Assembly (NCBI GenBank): GCA_032622095.1
Contig: CP136067.1
Span: 46,173,549 to 46,237,548 of the forward strand
Length of the DNA: 64,000 nt
Direction of reading: 5' to 3'
Source: Siphonodentalium dalli
Taxonomy: Eukaryota > Mollusca > Scaphopoda > Gadilida > Siphonodentaliidae
In this document: one piece after another, positions 47,043-59,943 of the stretch
How positions within the stretch are numbered: position 1 is the first letter of the stretch
Layout: each line of letters starts with the position of its first letter
Translations under genes and position numbers: made by a program
Notes under the pieces: model-generated
Databases searched by the model: none
Told to the model about the DNA's origin: nothing
The model's input: only the letters and a program-made list of their open reading frames with translations

Positions 47043-50000
47043 CTTAAATCTACGCAATTTAAACATACGGTGTACTGTTTACTTCATGTTATATTACTTG
47101 TAACTGAGCTGCCGGTATTTTACCCTGAAATTTACGGTCTATTTGTTTACAGTGTATATTCTATTTAATCCATTTCTACCAAGAAGAACTTGAACAATGG
47201 GACGAAATTTCTCTTACTTTCATTATAATGCAGTCATGCTTCCGAGACGATATGCTGAAACGACTGTTTGTGAATATTTACTGCAACGAACGATAACTCT
47301 AAAAATACAAACAATGCTTATTATGATCATGCAGTTGCGAGGCGCTACACATTTCCTTGTTAGCTTATTTGCAGCAGCAGTGACTACACTCAAGTCGCTC
47401 TACTTTATTTTCTTTGTATTAAAACAAATGAAGAGATGTGTTTACACCTTGCGTAAATTTTCTGCAATAACGCAATGAATAAAAATATTTAAGAAGCAAA
47501 TATGTTTGTATGGGATATATGTTAATGCAGTAGCTTACCGTTGACAGGCATAAAATCAAAATTTGCATTTAATTGAAAGGAACACAGTCTGACTATAGAT
47601 TCTAATCATAAAACACCAGTCGTAAAATGCCCATTATTAAAGATCGCGGGCTCTACCCACACCATCAGACTTTGCGGCGGTCAGACATTATGATTTGCTA
47701 TGTTTATATAGATAGGCCAACCCAGCCAACCTGAACGGCGAACAAAAATAGCAAGGTGAAGGGTGATATCTCGATCTTTTCGAGAACCTTCATCGCTTCC
47801 ATATCACACTGTTCTCACATGTTAATATTTATTATAGCTCAATAAGGCAATACAAACAATTTTGACACAAAGAAAAACAGATACCACCAATACAAGAACT
47901 GAAACCAGGTACCAAAACCAACATATGTATTGTGTTATTGATATATGATTACACACAAACCCAATGTAATACCAATATATAGATATGTTTTTGCCAGCCG
48001 AAGTTAGTTTTGTTTGTTTTTGTCCTATCATTTATAAACACTGTCTTGTCGATATGCATGTACTGTATGGTGTGCAAGGAGAATGCATGGTTAGTGTGCA
48101 AGGACCCAACCTCGCCCCACCGGTGATGTCACTCTAATTAATAACATGATTGTTTTTGTAATACTTATATGCATTTATGTTTGTATGACATAACTGTGTA
48201 AAGTGTACATAAATTATATAAATAAAATATACATATATATTTATTATTTGATCAGTGGAGTTTCAAATGGAATTCAAATAATAGGGCCATGGAACGGATT
48301 TTGTTCTACAAAACACCTTGGCATTCATGGCATTTCCTGGGCATTTGTTTGCTCTGAATATTACCTATATCCTGGGACAGTGCTGACGTAAGCTCGCCTA
48401 TACTGATAAGAACATGTGTATAGCACGATCATGATGTTTATAGGAATCACTGAACTAAATGGTTTCCCATAGGCGACAGTGTTAACGTTTCGACCGAATT
48501 CTCTGAATTGAAGCCTACAGGCTATTCCAGTGGTGTTTACCCAGCTAGATTGACACCAGTTGATCACGAAAATGCAAGAAAAATCATAGGTCATGTGTTT
48601 ACTTTTAACAATAAATCCCCAAGTGTTCGACAGGACTATCGCACAGCCAAATTTGGTCTGTAAAAACCCAGAACTACAGCAGCGAGTTAGATTATTTAGA
48701 TATGATGTACAAATCAAATAAACACGATGTCGTCCTTTAATAACGTATCACATGTATCAGGTGAAGGTCATTCTTCAGTTATCTTCACCTTTAGCATTCC
48801 ACGGTGTACTCGCTCCCCGACTCTGGAACACATTTAGCTCCCTGATTCCTATAGACAGACCTCTCGAACCTCGTGGGTGTTCTAGAAAATAGGACAAGGA
48901 CAATTAAAATGGAGCGAAACGAAACGAAACTCAATCCAATCGGGACCGAGAAGACGTGAATGTGGCTCCTTGAGTATGTGATATTATTCTTTCGTGAATG
49001 GATAACAGATTAAATCTAATCCAACTCACACTGTCGCTAGATCCGACGAACTTTACCGGCTCAGCACAGGCTCTAATATATTCCCATCAGTCGAACTCTT
49101 CATCGATTGGACGTATAAATATAGAGTTCATCGACGCCGTTTTGATAGCGTGGCGGCAGTGTTGGGTGATAACCTGACGTAATACCGTGCATTTAATCAC
49201 GGACGAAAGTAGAATTGGATTTGAATTTTTCGCTCGTTAATCACGGCGATGTGTCGGCTCAACATTTTCCGTGACCGACTATCTGTGTTTTTATACGATT
49301 TCGGAATAATTTATTGCGCTCAGAAACATCTTGCGATCTTGAGGAATTCGAATTCATAAATTCTATTGGAGTTAACTGAAATGTTATCTATATACGTTGC
49401 CGCAGGCAGTACTTGAATCAAATCGTATAATTTCATGGTTACACATGTTAGCGTATAGACAGATTTAAATTGGAATGCTACCTCCGTGCTATATATCTAC
49501 GATTCGCGTTATATAATTGTATGGGTGTGGCCCATTCGTTTTGGGTTTCAGTCGCTACCAACACCCCTCCCCCGTATGATTCCGGCCATTTTCGTGATTC
49601 AGACTCTTCTGTTGGTCAATATTCGGGATTGAAACAAAAGGCTGGTATGCGATTTTGATGGCGACAAATTGCGGTGATTAATGTCTTAAATGTGGCCTTT
49701 AGCCCCTTTTTAATCCTTTTTTGGGTTTCGTTTTTTTTTTTTTGCGTTGCGATATCGATATTTAATTTTAATACCGACAAAAAATCATAGCGATATTTCA
49801 GGTTGATTTGCAGAAAATCTACTGGTAGTTCATTATAAGGAATGACAGATTAGGTTGATCGGGGCCATTGGGTTTTGACCGGCAGAGTAATTGTATGTGA
49901 ATTCGTGGATGTGAATCAGATAAACGGTTGGAGGGTGTATAGAGGCGCTTGGTTGAATAATCGTTGCTTTATTTGGGGAATCATGCATTGTTGGATAATT

Positions 50001-50996
50001 ATGTTACTAGAACAGCCTCTCGACTTTGAACGATCAAAGTATACAGCGCGAAAGACGTGTGCATGAAGTGGGCGAGATGTGAGTGAATTTTAAGACTGTA
50101 AATTGACCACTATTAATGTATATACCTGTTTGTATTAACATTCCTTCACTGATGTCATGTGTTTCTTCCAATAATTTTTTTTTTAATTAAATAGAGCTCC
50201 CATCTTTTATAAAATCCATTTCTCTGATAAATTCGGGCTGCAGGGTGTGCCGATGGATTCAAATTGAAAATCTAAGATGGGTGCAGGCCATGTTTTCAAC
50301 GAAGTTTGAGAAAAATATCATTGGCTCCCATCTAGAGGTCACCTCGAAGATCCACAGGGTGATTTCACGGGAAGTGGAGCACAAAGGAATTGGACACATA
50401 TCTTCCTTAAATTCATGTTCAGTGTATGGCCAACATACCACGCATTTTCTATCATATAAAGGTACATTTATGTAACCTGCCCAGAAAATTTCAGGTGAAT
50501 TTGAAATTTTTTGGTGATTTTATGACCATAACTGTCCCCTTTTGCCATTTTTCCACTCCCAAACAGAACATGGTCTTAATAATAAGGTGATTATCAGAAA
50601 TTGTATAGTGGCAATGAAACAAGGTACATACAGTAATCACAATGTAAGACATTTTGGTCTTATTAGTGAAAATATTGTTTCTGTCATTTTTTTTTATTTA
50701 GGAGACATCCGTTAAACAAATAAAATATCACCAATTTCAAATCAACTATACAGCCAGTATTAAAGAAACCATCATTAACTCATTCACATATGGGTGTGTT
50801 TTGAACATTTAGGACATGATGAGTAATATAGATGTGCTATTATTTCTGTGATGAGGAGTTACTGATTTTTTTTAGTTCTGTGATTAGCGATGATGAAAAT
50901 TCCGTTAAAAAATATCCTTTCCTGAACATGCCTTTTTCTGAAATTTTCTCAGTACCAGCCACTTTAACAGGGAAAGTAAATTTCAATAATGGCATT
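47043..50996. other. unassigned DNA
   Basis: About 4 kb without a recognised gene or clear repeat. An AT tract lies at 48205-48250. ORFs at 47197-47478, 49470-49658 and 50245-50475 show no motif. The word GTGATTTCACGGGAAGTGGA at 50361 recurs inverted at about 54650-54670, so the flanks of the 51-54 kb element share an older repeat. Confidence 0.35.
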
Positions 50997-51317
50997 AGCA
51001 CTGGGGCTCAACGATTCCTCCAGGATCGGATCTAACAGATTTTTACTCCGGCCCCAATTTGATCGGCTCCGACCCCATTCCGATTTTTAAAAATTTCCAG
51101 AAGTTTTTAAGCCGCAAAAGAAGAAGAAAATGACAGAAAGGTGAGTTATAACGTGTATACTTCAATGTATCTTGTTTCAGGATATGACACACCGACACAA
51201 TCAATGACAGTGACCCGAAACAAAGGTGTAAATGGTTGTTTGACTTCAAACTCGAGCACGTGCTTTTTTGTATGCATTTCCCATTGATAATTTAACGTGC
51301 ATCTCCCGACTTGTTAT

Positions 51318-51818
51318 TAAAGGTACGGTTGGCCTTGGCGGTGGGTATCCTGAGAAAATATTTCCACCCGTCAAAAACCGCCACAAACAGAAAGAACAAC
51401 AAAATGTAGACAGACTTTGTCCGTATACAAATAAGAAATATCGCATAAACAGTATGTCATTGTCATATCTTTGACCATTGTTATGTAAACAAAAGCATAA
51501 AAAGTTACTTTTCTGGTGTTTGTTTATATTATGATGGTAAACATAAAGAGCGTTCTTTGTTGGTGAATTCCTGATATGGAACGAATAAAGAGCGTTTATG
51601 CCATTTGTGTGTGATTAGCCAGCAGCACTGTGCTGTCATCTGTAACACAATCAGGCTCTTGCTTAGGTAAAATATAGTAAATCTTTATGATAACATGCTG
51701 TTTATGCGATGGTCATGGTATATATGAACGAAACTGTATGCGTTTTAATGTTTTTCTGTTTACGGTGATTGGAACAAATATGAATATTTTCGACAACTAA
51801 GGCCTCACGTGCCTTTAA
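51318..51818 (+). mobile_element. MITE (AGGCACGGGCGGCG family), copy 3, nested
   Basis: Begins TTAAAGGTACGGTTGG and ends CACGTGCCTTTAA. Co-linear with but more diverged than 29024-29547 (CCGTCAAAAACCGCCAC, GGTAAACATAAAGAGCGTT). It sits inside the left half of the 3-kb TIR element. Confidence 0.8.
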
Positions 51819-52308
51819 CCTTTGTATATGTCAAATCGCACACAATTGGTTCTGATTGAATTTAGGTGTTTATCACATATCAAAACAAGCCCATAATTTT
51901 AGTTATTGACCCAGTAATTACGATGTATAAGAAATATGATGAAAAATACTCCGACTCATCGGTGATTTGGTGGTTCGGATCAGGATCTAACAGGTTTCAA
52001 ATACTCCGACCCTTACATGATCACCAGATACGTTCGCACTATGTTTACGACCCCAATGCCACAGTGCAGTATAATTATGACTATACGCTATAGCATACGT
52101 GATCTTATATAACCTGTTGTCAAAATTCTCGGGAAAATGTGTGCATATATAGGCCTACATACCAATTGATATGTCATGAACATAAATATAGAAGTCAATT
52201 TTGGGGGTCCAACAAAAGCAATGACCAATTTTAATTAAAATTCTGCACAACACGCATATGCCTGTATTTACTATAAATTGTTACATGTAAACTGAATTAT
52301 TTATACAT

Positions 52309-52893
52309 TTATACTTTCAGAATATATCCAGGCGTTACGGGATCTCTAATAACTTTCGATGATTCCTTGCTTTTGTTGGACTTGTCCGTGTCATTGGATG
52401 CGGCTGAACGTGAAGAAATTGAGACTGACATTTCTTCAAACCCGTCAGAATCGTCACTCATGTTCATTTCAGATTCAGCTGAGTCGTGAGCAGACTCAAA
52501 GAGTGTCCTAGCTACGGGAATGAATGTTTTTCATTGGAGTGTTTTTCCTGGCAACTGTTCTGTGTCCATGCGGCGAAGGTGAATATGCGGGATCGTTCGT
52601 GTCAGACGAACCAGGTCCATGGCTGACTCTCTTGATGACCAGATCACTCTTGATGACCAGATCACTCTTATCAATGGTGAAATCTGCGATATTGTCTTTA
52701 AACTCGCGTGGTTTATCTCAAAATGTACTGCAGAATACACAGCTTTTCCATCATCCGCCATATATTCCTGACGTTTCAAAATTGTTATTTTTGCACCCGG
52801 GTGACTTTCGACGATGTGGAATACCGCATCTTGTGCAACGTCAAATTTCCCGTGGCAGTGATAACATCGGTATTTCTGTGGGAGACAAAACAA
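52309..52893 (-). pseudogene. zinc-finger ORF with one in-frame stop
   Basis: A single minus-strand frame of 195 codons is interrupted only by a TGA at 52531-52533. The N-terminal part has YRCYHCHGKFDVAQDAVFH and ESHP, i.e. C-x2-C-x12-H-x4-H, a C2H2-like finger. The middle holds a duplicated RVIWSS segment; the C-terminal part is acidic and Ser-rich (MSDDSDGFEEMSVSISSRS) and ends at a TAA. TTTGTCTCCCACAG just before the finger (exon would begin at about 52875) is a good splice acceptor, so the ATG at 52893 need not be the start. It may be a terminal exon of an element-encoded protein. I do not recognise the family. Confidence 0.55.
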
Positions 52894-53949
52894 AGAATCG
52901 GATTATTTATGAAGTTAATAAGATGTACATTTATCACAAATACCACGGAATATATTAATAGTATAAGTTTTTACCAAAATCAATTTTGTGATGCAGCATA
53001 TATACCCCGGTTAAAATTACTTCGGACATTTTCGAGTGGTTTATTTTACATAATAAACTGACTATATTATTAGGTAAATCCACTCTTATTTGGGCATGTC
53101 CACTACCCAACATAAGATAGGCAAGTCTTCGTTAATCACCACCTATATGATAGCATGAATGGCACGCATATGTACAATGGTATCATTAGATATCCTTAGA
53201 TTATGTGGTTAATAGGCCAGCCACAAAAATGTCAGATCTTCCAAGTTATGAACACACTATCTTAAAGATAAATGTGATAAAAAACACATTTTATAGTGTC
53301 AGGTATTCTAGCGACCAGAAAATGGATTATTTTAAATGAAAACGGCAAGAATCTGACACCCATGGCCAATGAGACATTTCAACAATTTCCAGAAAAAGAA
53401 TTGACTAATGTTTGTTAGAGTCGGAGCCGATCAATTTCTACAGATTGGGGTCGGAATATATCAAAAATAGGGTCGGAGCCGATGTTATACTTTAAAAATT
53501 AGTGTTTAAAACAAAAACTCACGACTAATTTAATTCATTTTTGTTTCAATATGCACTCGAACAGTAATAACACGTTATGAATATGACTTTATTACCATAC
53601 ATATTTATATATACCCATTCAACAATATGACTTGAACCTCGGTGCTATGTTTTTCCCCATCGATTTTGACTGATCTCAGTGTAATTAAGGCGCATAAATG
53701 GCATAGATCTTTGCCAGACGTCATATACAGGTTCTTCGGGTTACTACAATCGAATTTCACTAATTATATGCCAGGCCAATAGGCAATATAGTGCTCATAC
53801 TTACCATTTTCATAGATTTGTTGTCAATTTTCATACAAAAGCCGCCATTTTGGCATTAAAATCTTGTTTGAGTCGGAATCGAAGTCCTGTTATATCCGAT
53901 TTTGAACCTGTTAGATCCGATCCTGGAGGAATCGTGGAGCCCCAGTGAT

Positions 53950-55394
53950 TAGATGGCATGACATACATAACTGTCCAAATATTTGGTATGTAACACACTA
54001 GTAATGTAGAAAAGTTTATTTATCATTGTTAAAAATATTTCCTTTCCTGAAAGATTTTTGACAATATGCATTGAGGCCATATATCAGAGGGAAATCACCT
54101 GTAATTACCAGTGAAATATATATCACTTGGAAACACACATAAAATTTCACAAAATCCTTTCAAGTATTTTTTATAATTCTGTGAAATTTTTATTTGTAAA
54201 AAGCACACAAAATTAGTGTTTTTGTGTTGTTTTTTGTACACATTATTCAAATTAGTCATAAATCACTGTAAGGCTTTTGACAAAAAATATGATCATTTCC
54301 AAATACTAAAAGTGGTATAACTTTGGAACCGTATTGAATTTTGCAATTCTGTAAGAAGTGTTAAATTTTAGAAGCACTCCTCTACAACATGAGACTAATT
54401 GTGGCTAATATGATCACATTTTAAAATTTCTTCTGTATTCCCTATGTTTACTGCTGCTGTTTTATCATCTTTAATTTTAAGATATTATAGTGATGCCTTA
54501 TGTATGGTATGATGTAACTTTTTAAATAATGGTTCCCACGCTATAAAAAAAATTGGAGACGTTTTCCCTGAAGCCTAACTACAAAATGGAAACAAAACAA
54601 AAGTCATTGAGGAAACTTAATTTTTGGTTGTATTTGGCAGTTTTTGTGCTCCACTTCCCGTGAAATCACCCCATACCGGGTTTTTGCGCAAATCTCGTTT
54701 TACCAGAATCTAAATAAACGGGTCCGATTTCATCAGAAAAAATCTACAGTACTCCAGACGTGGACGTTATAACGGCGTTTCTTTTTTACTTGTGATTATG
54801 TTGACAAATTTTGGTTGCTCAATCTGTGTGCTTCTGAAATGTCGTATACAGGTATATGCCATATCATAATTATGCTATGCTATGCTTTAATCTCTAAGAC
54901 ATGAATTCACATGTTACTGGCGAGATGTGCAATATTTACAAAGTGCTTAGTGCGAGATATATACATGTACATAAAAGAAGACAGAAAATGGAGAAGAAGA
55001 AGCAGAAAAAGAAGAGGAACAGAAGAAGAAGAGGAAAATAAGAAGAAGATAAGAAGAAGAATAAGATAGAAGGAGATAGAAGAATATTGGTCGATAGATA
55101 TGGCGGTAGTCTCTCTGTTAACCATCGTCAGTCCTCATTATCGTCGTTTTTATATTTATCTAATACGTTCTATCAGTATACTTTTCGAGGATGTCTTATA
55201 TCAGTACTAACAAGAAAAGAAGATGCATGCATCAGATCGCCCATGAATTATTTTACAAAAAAATAGTCACATATATACATTGGGGAAATGTTATAAAGTT
55301 AATATTATAAATCCATATTTATGCATCTACCAGAACGAGATATCTGATGTACTCACGACCAAGCACACTATGCTTGCATGGTCAAATTACAAGA
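53950..55394. other. unassigned DNA
   Basis: AT-rich, with a purine-rich GAAGAA tract at 54970-55085 that produces low-complexity ORFs. No gene is recognised. Confidence 0.4.
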
Positions 55395-55790
55395 TCAAAT
55401 TACAAGATCAAATCGGGTAAAATGGGGTACTTTTGTCCGGGGAGTGTTTTGGACGGTACAAATCGTGACCCCGACTGGACCTTGTCCTTCAAAATTGTCA
55501 ATTAAATGTCAAATCGCGAATTTTGACGGGATTTCGACAACATTCGATACCTAGGGTTACTTTTGTCAGGGGAGTGTTTTCGATGCGTCAAATCGTGACC
55601 CCAACCTGACATTGACCTTCAAAATTGTCAAATCAAGGTCAAATCGGGTAAAACCTGATGGATTTCGACGTGTACGTTTGTCCGGGAGTGTTTTGGTCGG
55701 GTCAAATCGTGACCCCGACATGACCTTGATCTTCAAAATGGTCAATTCAATGTCAAATCGCGCAATTCGCCGAAAAGCAGAGGGAAAACA
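55395..55790. repeat. tandem repeat, three units of 115-131 bp
   Basis: Units starting near 55428, 55559 and 55674 share TTTTGTCCGGGGAGTGTTTT, CAAATCGTGACCCCGAC, TGACCTTG and TTCAAAATTGTCAA. Antisense ORFs (55566-55850 minus, 55612-55872 plus) are repetitive readings of these units. Confidence 0.8.
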
Positions 55791-55814
55791 GCCCGGACGA
55801 AGTCGGGTCCACCA

Positions 55815-56045
55815 GCTAGTGCAATATAAGTGCGTACACGTCAATCCCAAGTCGCCGCTTCCCTACGTATAACCAGTCGTGAGAACATGCAATGAAATTG
55901 TCAAACAGACCCGGAAGTGCCACAATCAATATTGGAAAAGCAGTACATACGTGCACCCAAATAGCACCTCGCCGCCCCCATAGTCCATACGTGTGATGTC
56001 CAGACGTGAAAACATGCACATGAAATTTTCAATTATACCCGATAG
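55815..56045. repeat. diverged tandem dimer of about 120 bp
   Basis: AACCAGTCGTGAGAACATGC, ATGAAATTGTCAA and CCCGGAAGTG recur as GTCCAGACGTGAAAACATGC, ATGAAATTTTCAA and CCCGATAGTG. Confidence 0.6.
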
Positions 56046-57053
56046 TGTCGCATACAATGCTTCTATAATCATGATATGGAACATAGATCAGATAAGATCA
56101 GGACAACTAAGTAAAATAGTCATTTGAAGCAGTTTGAAGGAGGTGGGTCCCTATCCCAGAATCGGAAAAAAAATAAAAAAAAATAGGTGGTGGTGGGTAC
56201 CCAGTGGGCGGAAAAATACTGATACGCGCTCAACAGTTTGTCTAAAAAAAATTGTTCTAAAAACACAGGTTTATGACCGCGGACAGAAGCCGATTAAGTG
56301 TGATGTAATTTATCCATGAACATGAATATGGAGATTCTATCACCATTCGACACGAAACTGGGATCTTTAAACAGACAAGTTTCATTTTCGTGGGACACGA
56401 AAAAGCGAATTTATTGTTGGCAGTTTCGGCAGTCTGAGTAGTTAATTAAACTCATTTACGATATTCCGATAGGACTATGTTTACTCTATGTTCTCTAAAA
56501 AAATGGTGTGAATATTCTCGATAGAACTATTTTAATCCGACGTTTTGTAACACCTTAAAACATTGCGCGATTTTCTGAATTTTCGTCGCATAAAATCAAT
56601 AAAAATACGATGAGCAACTGAACATGTTTTTGAACATTCTAGAAGGGGTATATGTCCCTGATATATGTTTAAAATTTCACGCAAAAACTATAAAAGATGA
56701 CAAGGATATAATTAGTTTAATAGACCCACTCTAAATATCCCATAGTAAATGCATGGGTCTGTGTTTGCATAGTTTCTGTCCCGGCATGCAACAGTCAAAA
56801 ATGATTATCTGTAAAATGGTCTGTAAAGTGGAGTTTGTTTTAATTCACATTTTATAAAACCTATTTACTTTACTAAAGGTCAGTAATAATATTCACTGTT
56901 TTAGATTTAATTAACTATTTGCTTCTTCTCATCGTAAATACGCCACTTCTATTTGCGTGTTCTCATCGTAAATATTCAACTACAACGTTTCCGTCCATGT
57001 ACAAAATATGATTTAATATCGAAGCAATTTTTAATTCATTTCACTTAATAATC
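56046..57053. other. unassigned AT-rich DNA
   Basis: No gene or clear repeat is recognised. Confidence 0.35.
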
Positions 57054-57544
57054 TTAATTTAAAATAATCATTACGTGTAAACTGTACATAACCTCGTTTA
57101 AAAGAGAGATATGCATAGCTAATATGTATAGTATATACATCATACTTTAGTAGAAGACATTATTTAATGCACCAAACATTGTATCACATTTAAAAAGTAA
57201 TTCTTTGTAAAATAATACATGGACGATCTGATGCATGCATCTTCATTTTCTTTTTGCTAATTGTTTTCGGTAAACAGTTGTACCATTGACACAGGCCATT
57301 AATTTAAAATAATCATTACGTGTAAACTGTACATTACCTCGTTTAAAAGAGAGATATGCATAGCTAATATGTATAGTATATACACCATACTTTAGTAGAA
57401 TACGTTATTTAATGCACCAAACATTGTATCACATTTAAAAAGTAATTCTTCGTAAAAATAATTCATGGACGATCTGATGCATGCATCTTCATTTTCTTTT
57501 TGCTAATTGTTTTCGGTAAACAGTTGTACCATTGACACAGGCCA
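57054..57544 (+). repeat. recent tandem duplication, 245-bp unit
   Basis: 57054-57298 and 57299-57544 are almost identical from TTAATTTAAAATAATCATTA through GTACCATTGACACAGGCCA. There are only a handful of substitutions and a one-base indel. Adjacent, same orientation, no spacer. Confidence 0.95.
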
Positions 57545-57644
57545 AGATATATTGGGCTGGTTTGATCCGGTTCGAAGCTGGTTTACTCCGATTTCATATG
57601 ATAACAAAGAGAAGCAATCGTAATTTCGGGCTAACATTTACTCA

Positions 57645-59943
57645 TATTGGTAAACCAATTGGCACATGAAACACAGTGGAATCCAATTTTCCACTATGAT
57701 ATTCCAGTTCATTTTTGCACAAGCTACATAAATCTCTTTTTGCTCCTCGCTTTCCCCATCTACTTGTTTCTACCTCCAATCTAAGATTGCATGTACGTTT
57801 TTTATCAAATATTTTCTCAGACTGAAGGGGAAATCGGTAATATAGTTTTCTAAGCGGAGGGTTGACTTCAGTTCTTTGTAAAATATTCCTCGTGATGACG
57901 ATTCTATATCTAACCACCATTGCTGAGTAAACTGGTCAATCAAAGTTTTGGTTATATCTTTTTTCTGGCTGTCTATTAACTGTACCTGGTTCGACCACGC
58001 CACGCCAAACCCAGCTGAGTGTATTATTGTTTTAGTAATGTTAATATGTCTAAAGAGTTTACCGTCGTGTTCCATAAGACGAAACAAGATATCATATAGT
58101 TTCTTGGCCAGAACGGACCCGTCTCCAGTCACGAGTCTCGACCAGTAGCTTACTATTCTCTGCTTTGCCATTATGGCCAATGGGTATCTGCCCAGTTCCC
58201 CATACACCATGTAATTCGGAGTGTTGGTCTTCATGTGCATCAATATTTTGCAAAATTTTAAATGTACGCTCTCAATTTCTTTCATATTTTCGAACCCCCA
58301 TATTTCGCAGCCATATAACAAAATTGGAACTACAGTCGAGTCGAATAATTTAAGAGCGACCTCGACTGATAAGTCTAGTTTCCTGACTTTACTCAGTAAG
58401 CCAAACGTGGCTTTATAAGCGGTTTCTTTAATCATTTTGATTGCATCATATTATCGCCCGGTATAAAATAGTTTTACTCCCAAATAAGGAAACTCGTCCA
58501 CAATATCTAATGAGTTGTCGCATAATTTGAATTCTACATCTGTCACCACCCTCTCCCTGCTGAAAATCATAACCTTGGTTTTACTAGTGTTCACGTTCAA
58601 TTTCCAAGATTCTGCAAAGTCGCTGAAAGTGTCAAGGGTACGTTGCATACTTACAAAATCTTCAGCGAACAGGACTGTATCATCGGCGTACAGTAAACAT
58701 ATAAGTTTCAAATAAATGCCTAATTTGTCGTGGGAAACATTGTTCAATTCGGTAAGGCCATCAACTACACAATCGTGCAGAAATTTTCAAGATCGTTGAT
58801 ATAAATCGAGAAGAGGAAAGGGGAGAACATGCCCCCCGGCCGTACTCCCACACTACAGGAGAAAAATTCGGACAGATGTTCATTTTGAGAAACACATGAC
58901 TTCGTACATTCATACTTTTAATTATTCGGAAAACTTTACCATTTATACCTTGTTTTAAATCAACAAATGTACATACAAGTTTCTTATTGCGTTTTATGTA
59001 CAACTCGATAATACTCTATGAATAATCCGTCTGTAGCTGAATGCCCTTGTCTGAATCCAATTTTATTATCATTTATGACACCGTTTTCTTGGGCGAAAGT
59101 AGAAAGCCTTTTATTTAATACACTCGTAAATAAATTGCCTATAGCACTCAAGAGTGTGATACCTCTATATGAGTTCGGGTCACGTTTGTCCCCCTTTTTC
59201 TTGTATAGGGGCAGTATTACACCCAAACCCCATTATTTCGGGTATATTCCTGTATCAAGAATTAAGTTAAAAAACTTAGTATAACATGGGGCCAGCACGT
59301 ATGCCGTGGCTTTAATATATTCGTTACAAATACGGTCGTAGCCAGGGGCTTTCTTATTTTTCAATAATTTTATTGCGGTCCACACCTCTGGTTCAGTTAT
59401 CGGATCACCACAGTGCCCGTTATCTTGAACCATTTCACTGATACATTTTGTCAGGTCAGTATCATTAAATCTTTAAAATGTTTTAATAGCGAATCAAAAC
59501 TAACTAAATTATCGTTCTTCTGGTTTGGAATAAGATCGCATGAATAACGATTCAAGATCTGCCAAAAGTCACGAGAAGATGATTTGGAAGTTGTTAGCAA
59601 AGAATTACACCTATCTTTCATCAGATTGCGTTTTCGATCCAATGTATTGCGGTAATTTTTACATGCCACTTTCATTTTTGCTTTGTTCACGCTTGATTTC
59701 TGCGTGTACCATTGTCGTTTGCACTTACGGTATATTTTTTGTTTTAGCGCACATTCCCGATCGAAGCACAGCTTAGTTCTCCGCTTCGGCAAATTTCGTT
59801 TACCCAAGCTTTCCCCAAATAACATCGATGCTGCATCGCTCATAATGTCAGACAATTCTCTGTTTATCTCATCAACTGATGTCTGCATGGAAAATGTCTC
59901 ATCTCCACATGCATCGTATATCGTGGCAATCTTCGCAGGCATA
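57645..59943 (-). pseudogene. LINE ORF2, linker, RT and thumb
   Basis: Minus-strand order: MPAKIATIYDACGDETF linker, SSSRDFWQILNRYSCD, KKAPGYDRICNEYIKA (motif 0/1), LPLYKKKGDKRDPNSYRGI (motif 2), KIGFRQGHSATDGLF (2a), CTFVDLKQ (motif A), a deletion of roughly 30 residues joining directly to GINGKVFRIIKSMNV, a frameshifted motif B (GRGACSPLS), LLYADDTVLFAED (motif C, about 58680), NTSKTKVMIFS (D), EFPYLGVKLF (E), thumb LLYGCEIWGFE and TPNYMVYGELGRYP, and SSSRGIFYKELKS, ending at CSLCKN. The deletion after motif A and several frameshifts make it inactive. Confidence 0.9.

Larger units (their letters stand above)
50997..53949 (-). mobile_element. 3-kb TIR element carrying a zinc-finger ORF
   Basis: The termini are inverted repeats of about 39 bp: CACTGGGGCTCAACGATTCC then TCCAGGATCGGATCTAACAG on the left, and the complement ending GAGCCCCAGTG on the right. 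ATTAG occurs directly outside both ends, a possible 5-bp target duplication. Subterminal zones on both sides repeat TCGGAGCCGAT-like words (51065, 53415, 53470) and GGATCTAACAG (51026, 51983). A MITE (51318-51818) lies inside. No transposase domain is recognised. Confidence 0.7.

Noticed and set aside
24308-51474. Similar C-terminal peptides IFSSVKN and KQKE in ORFs at 24308, 28891 and 51268
   Set aside because: All three lie at the same end of one MITE family, so the similarity is at the DNA level in non-coding repeats.
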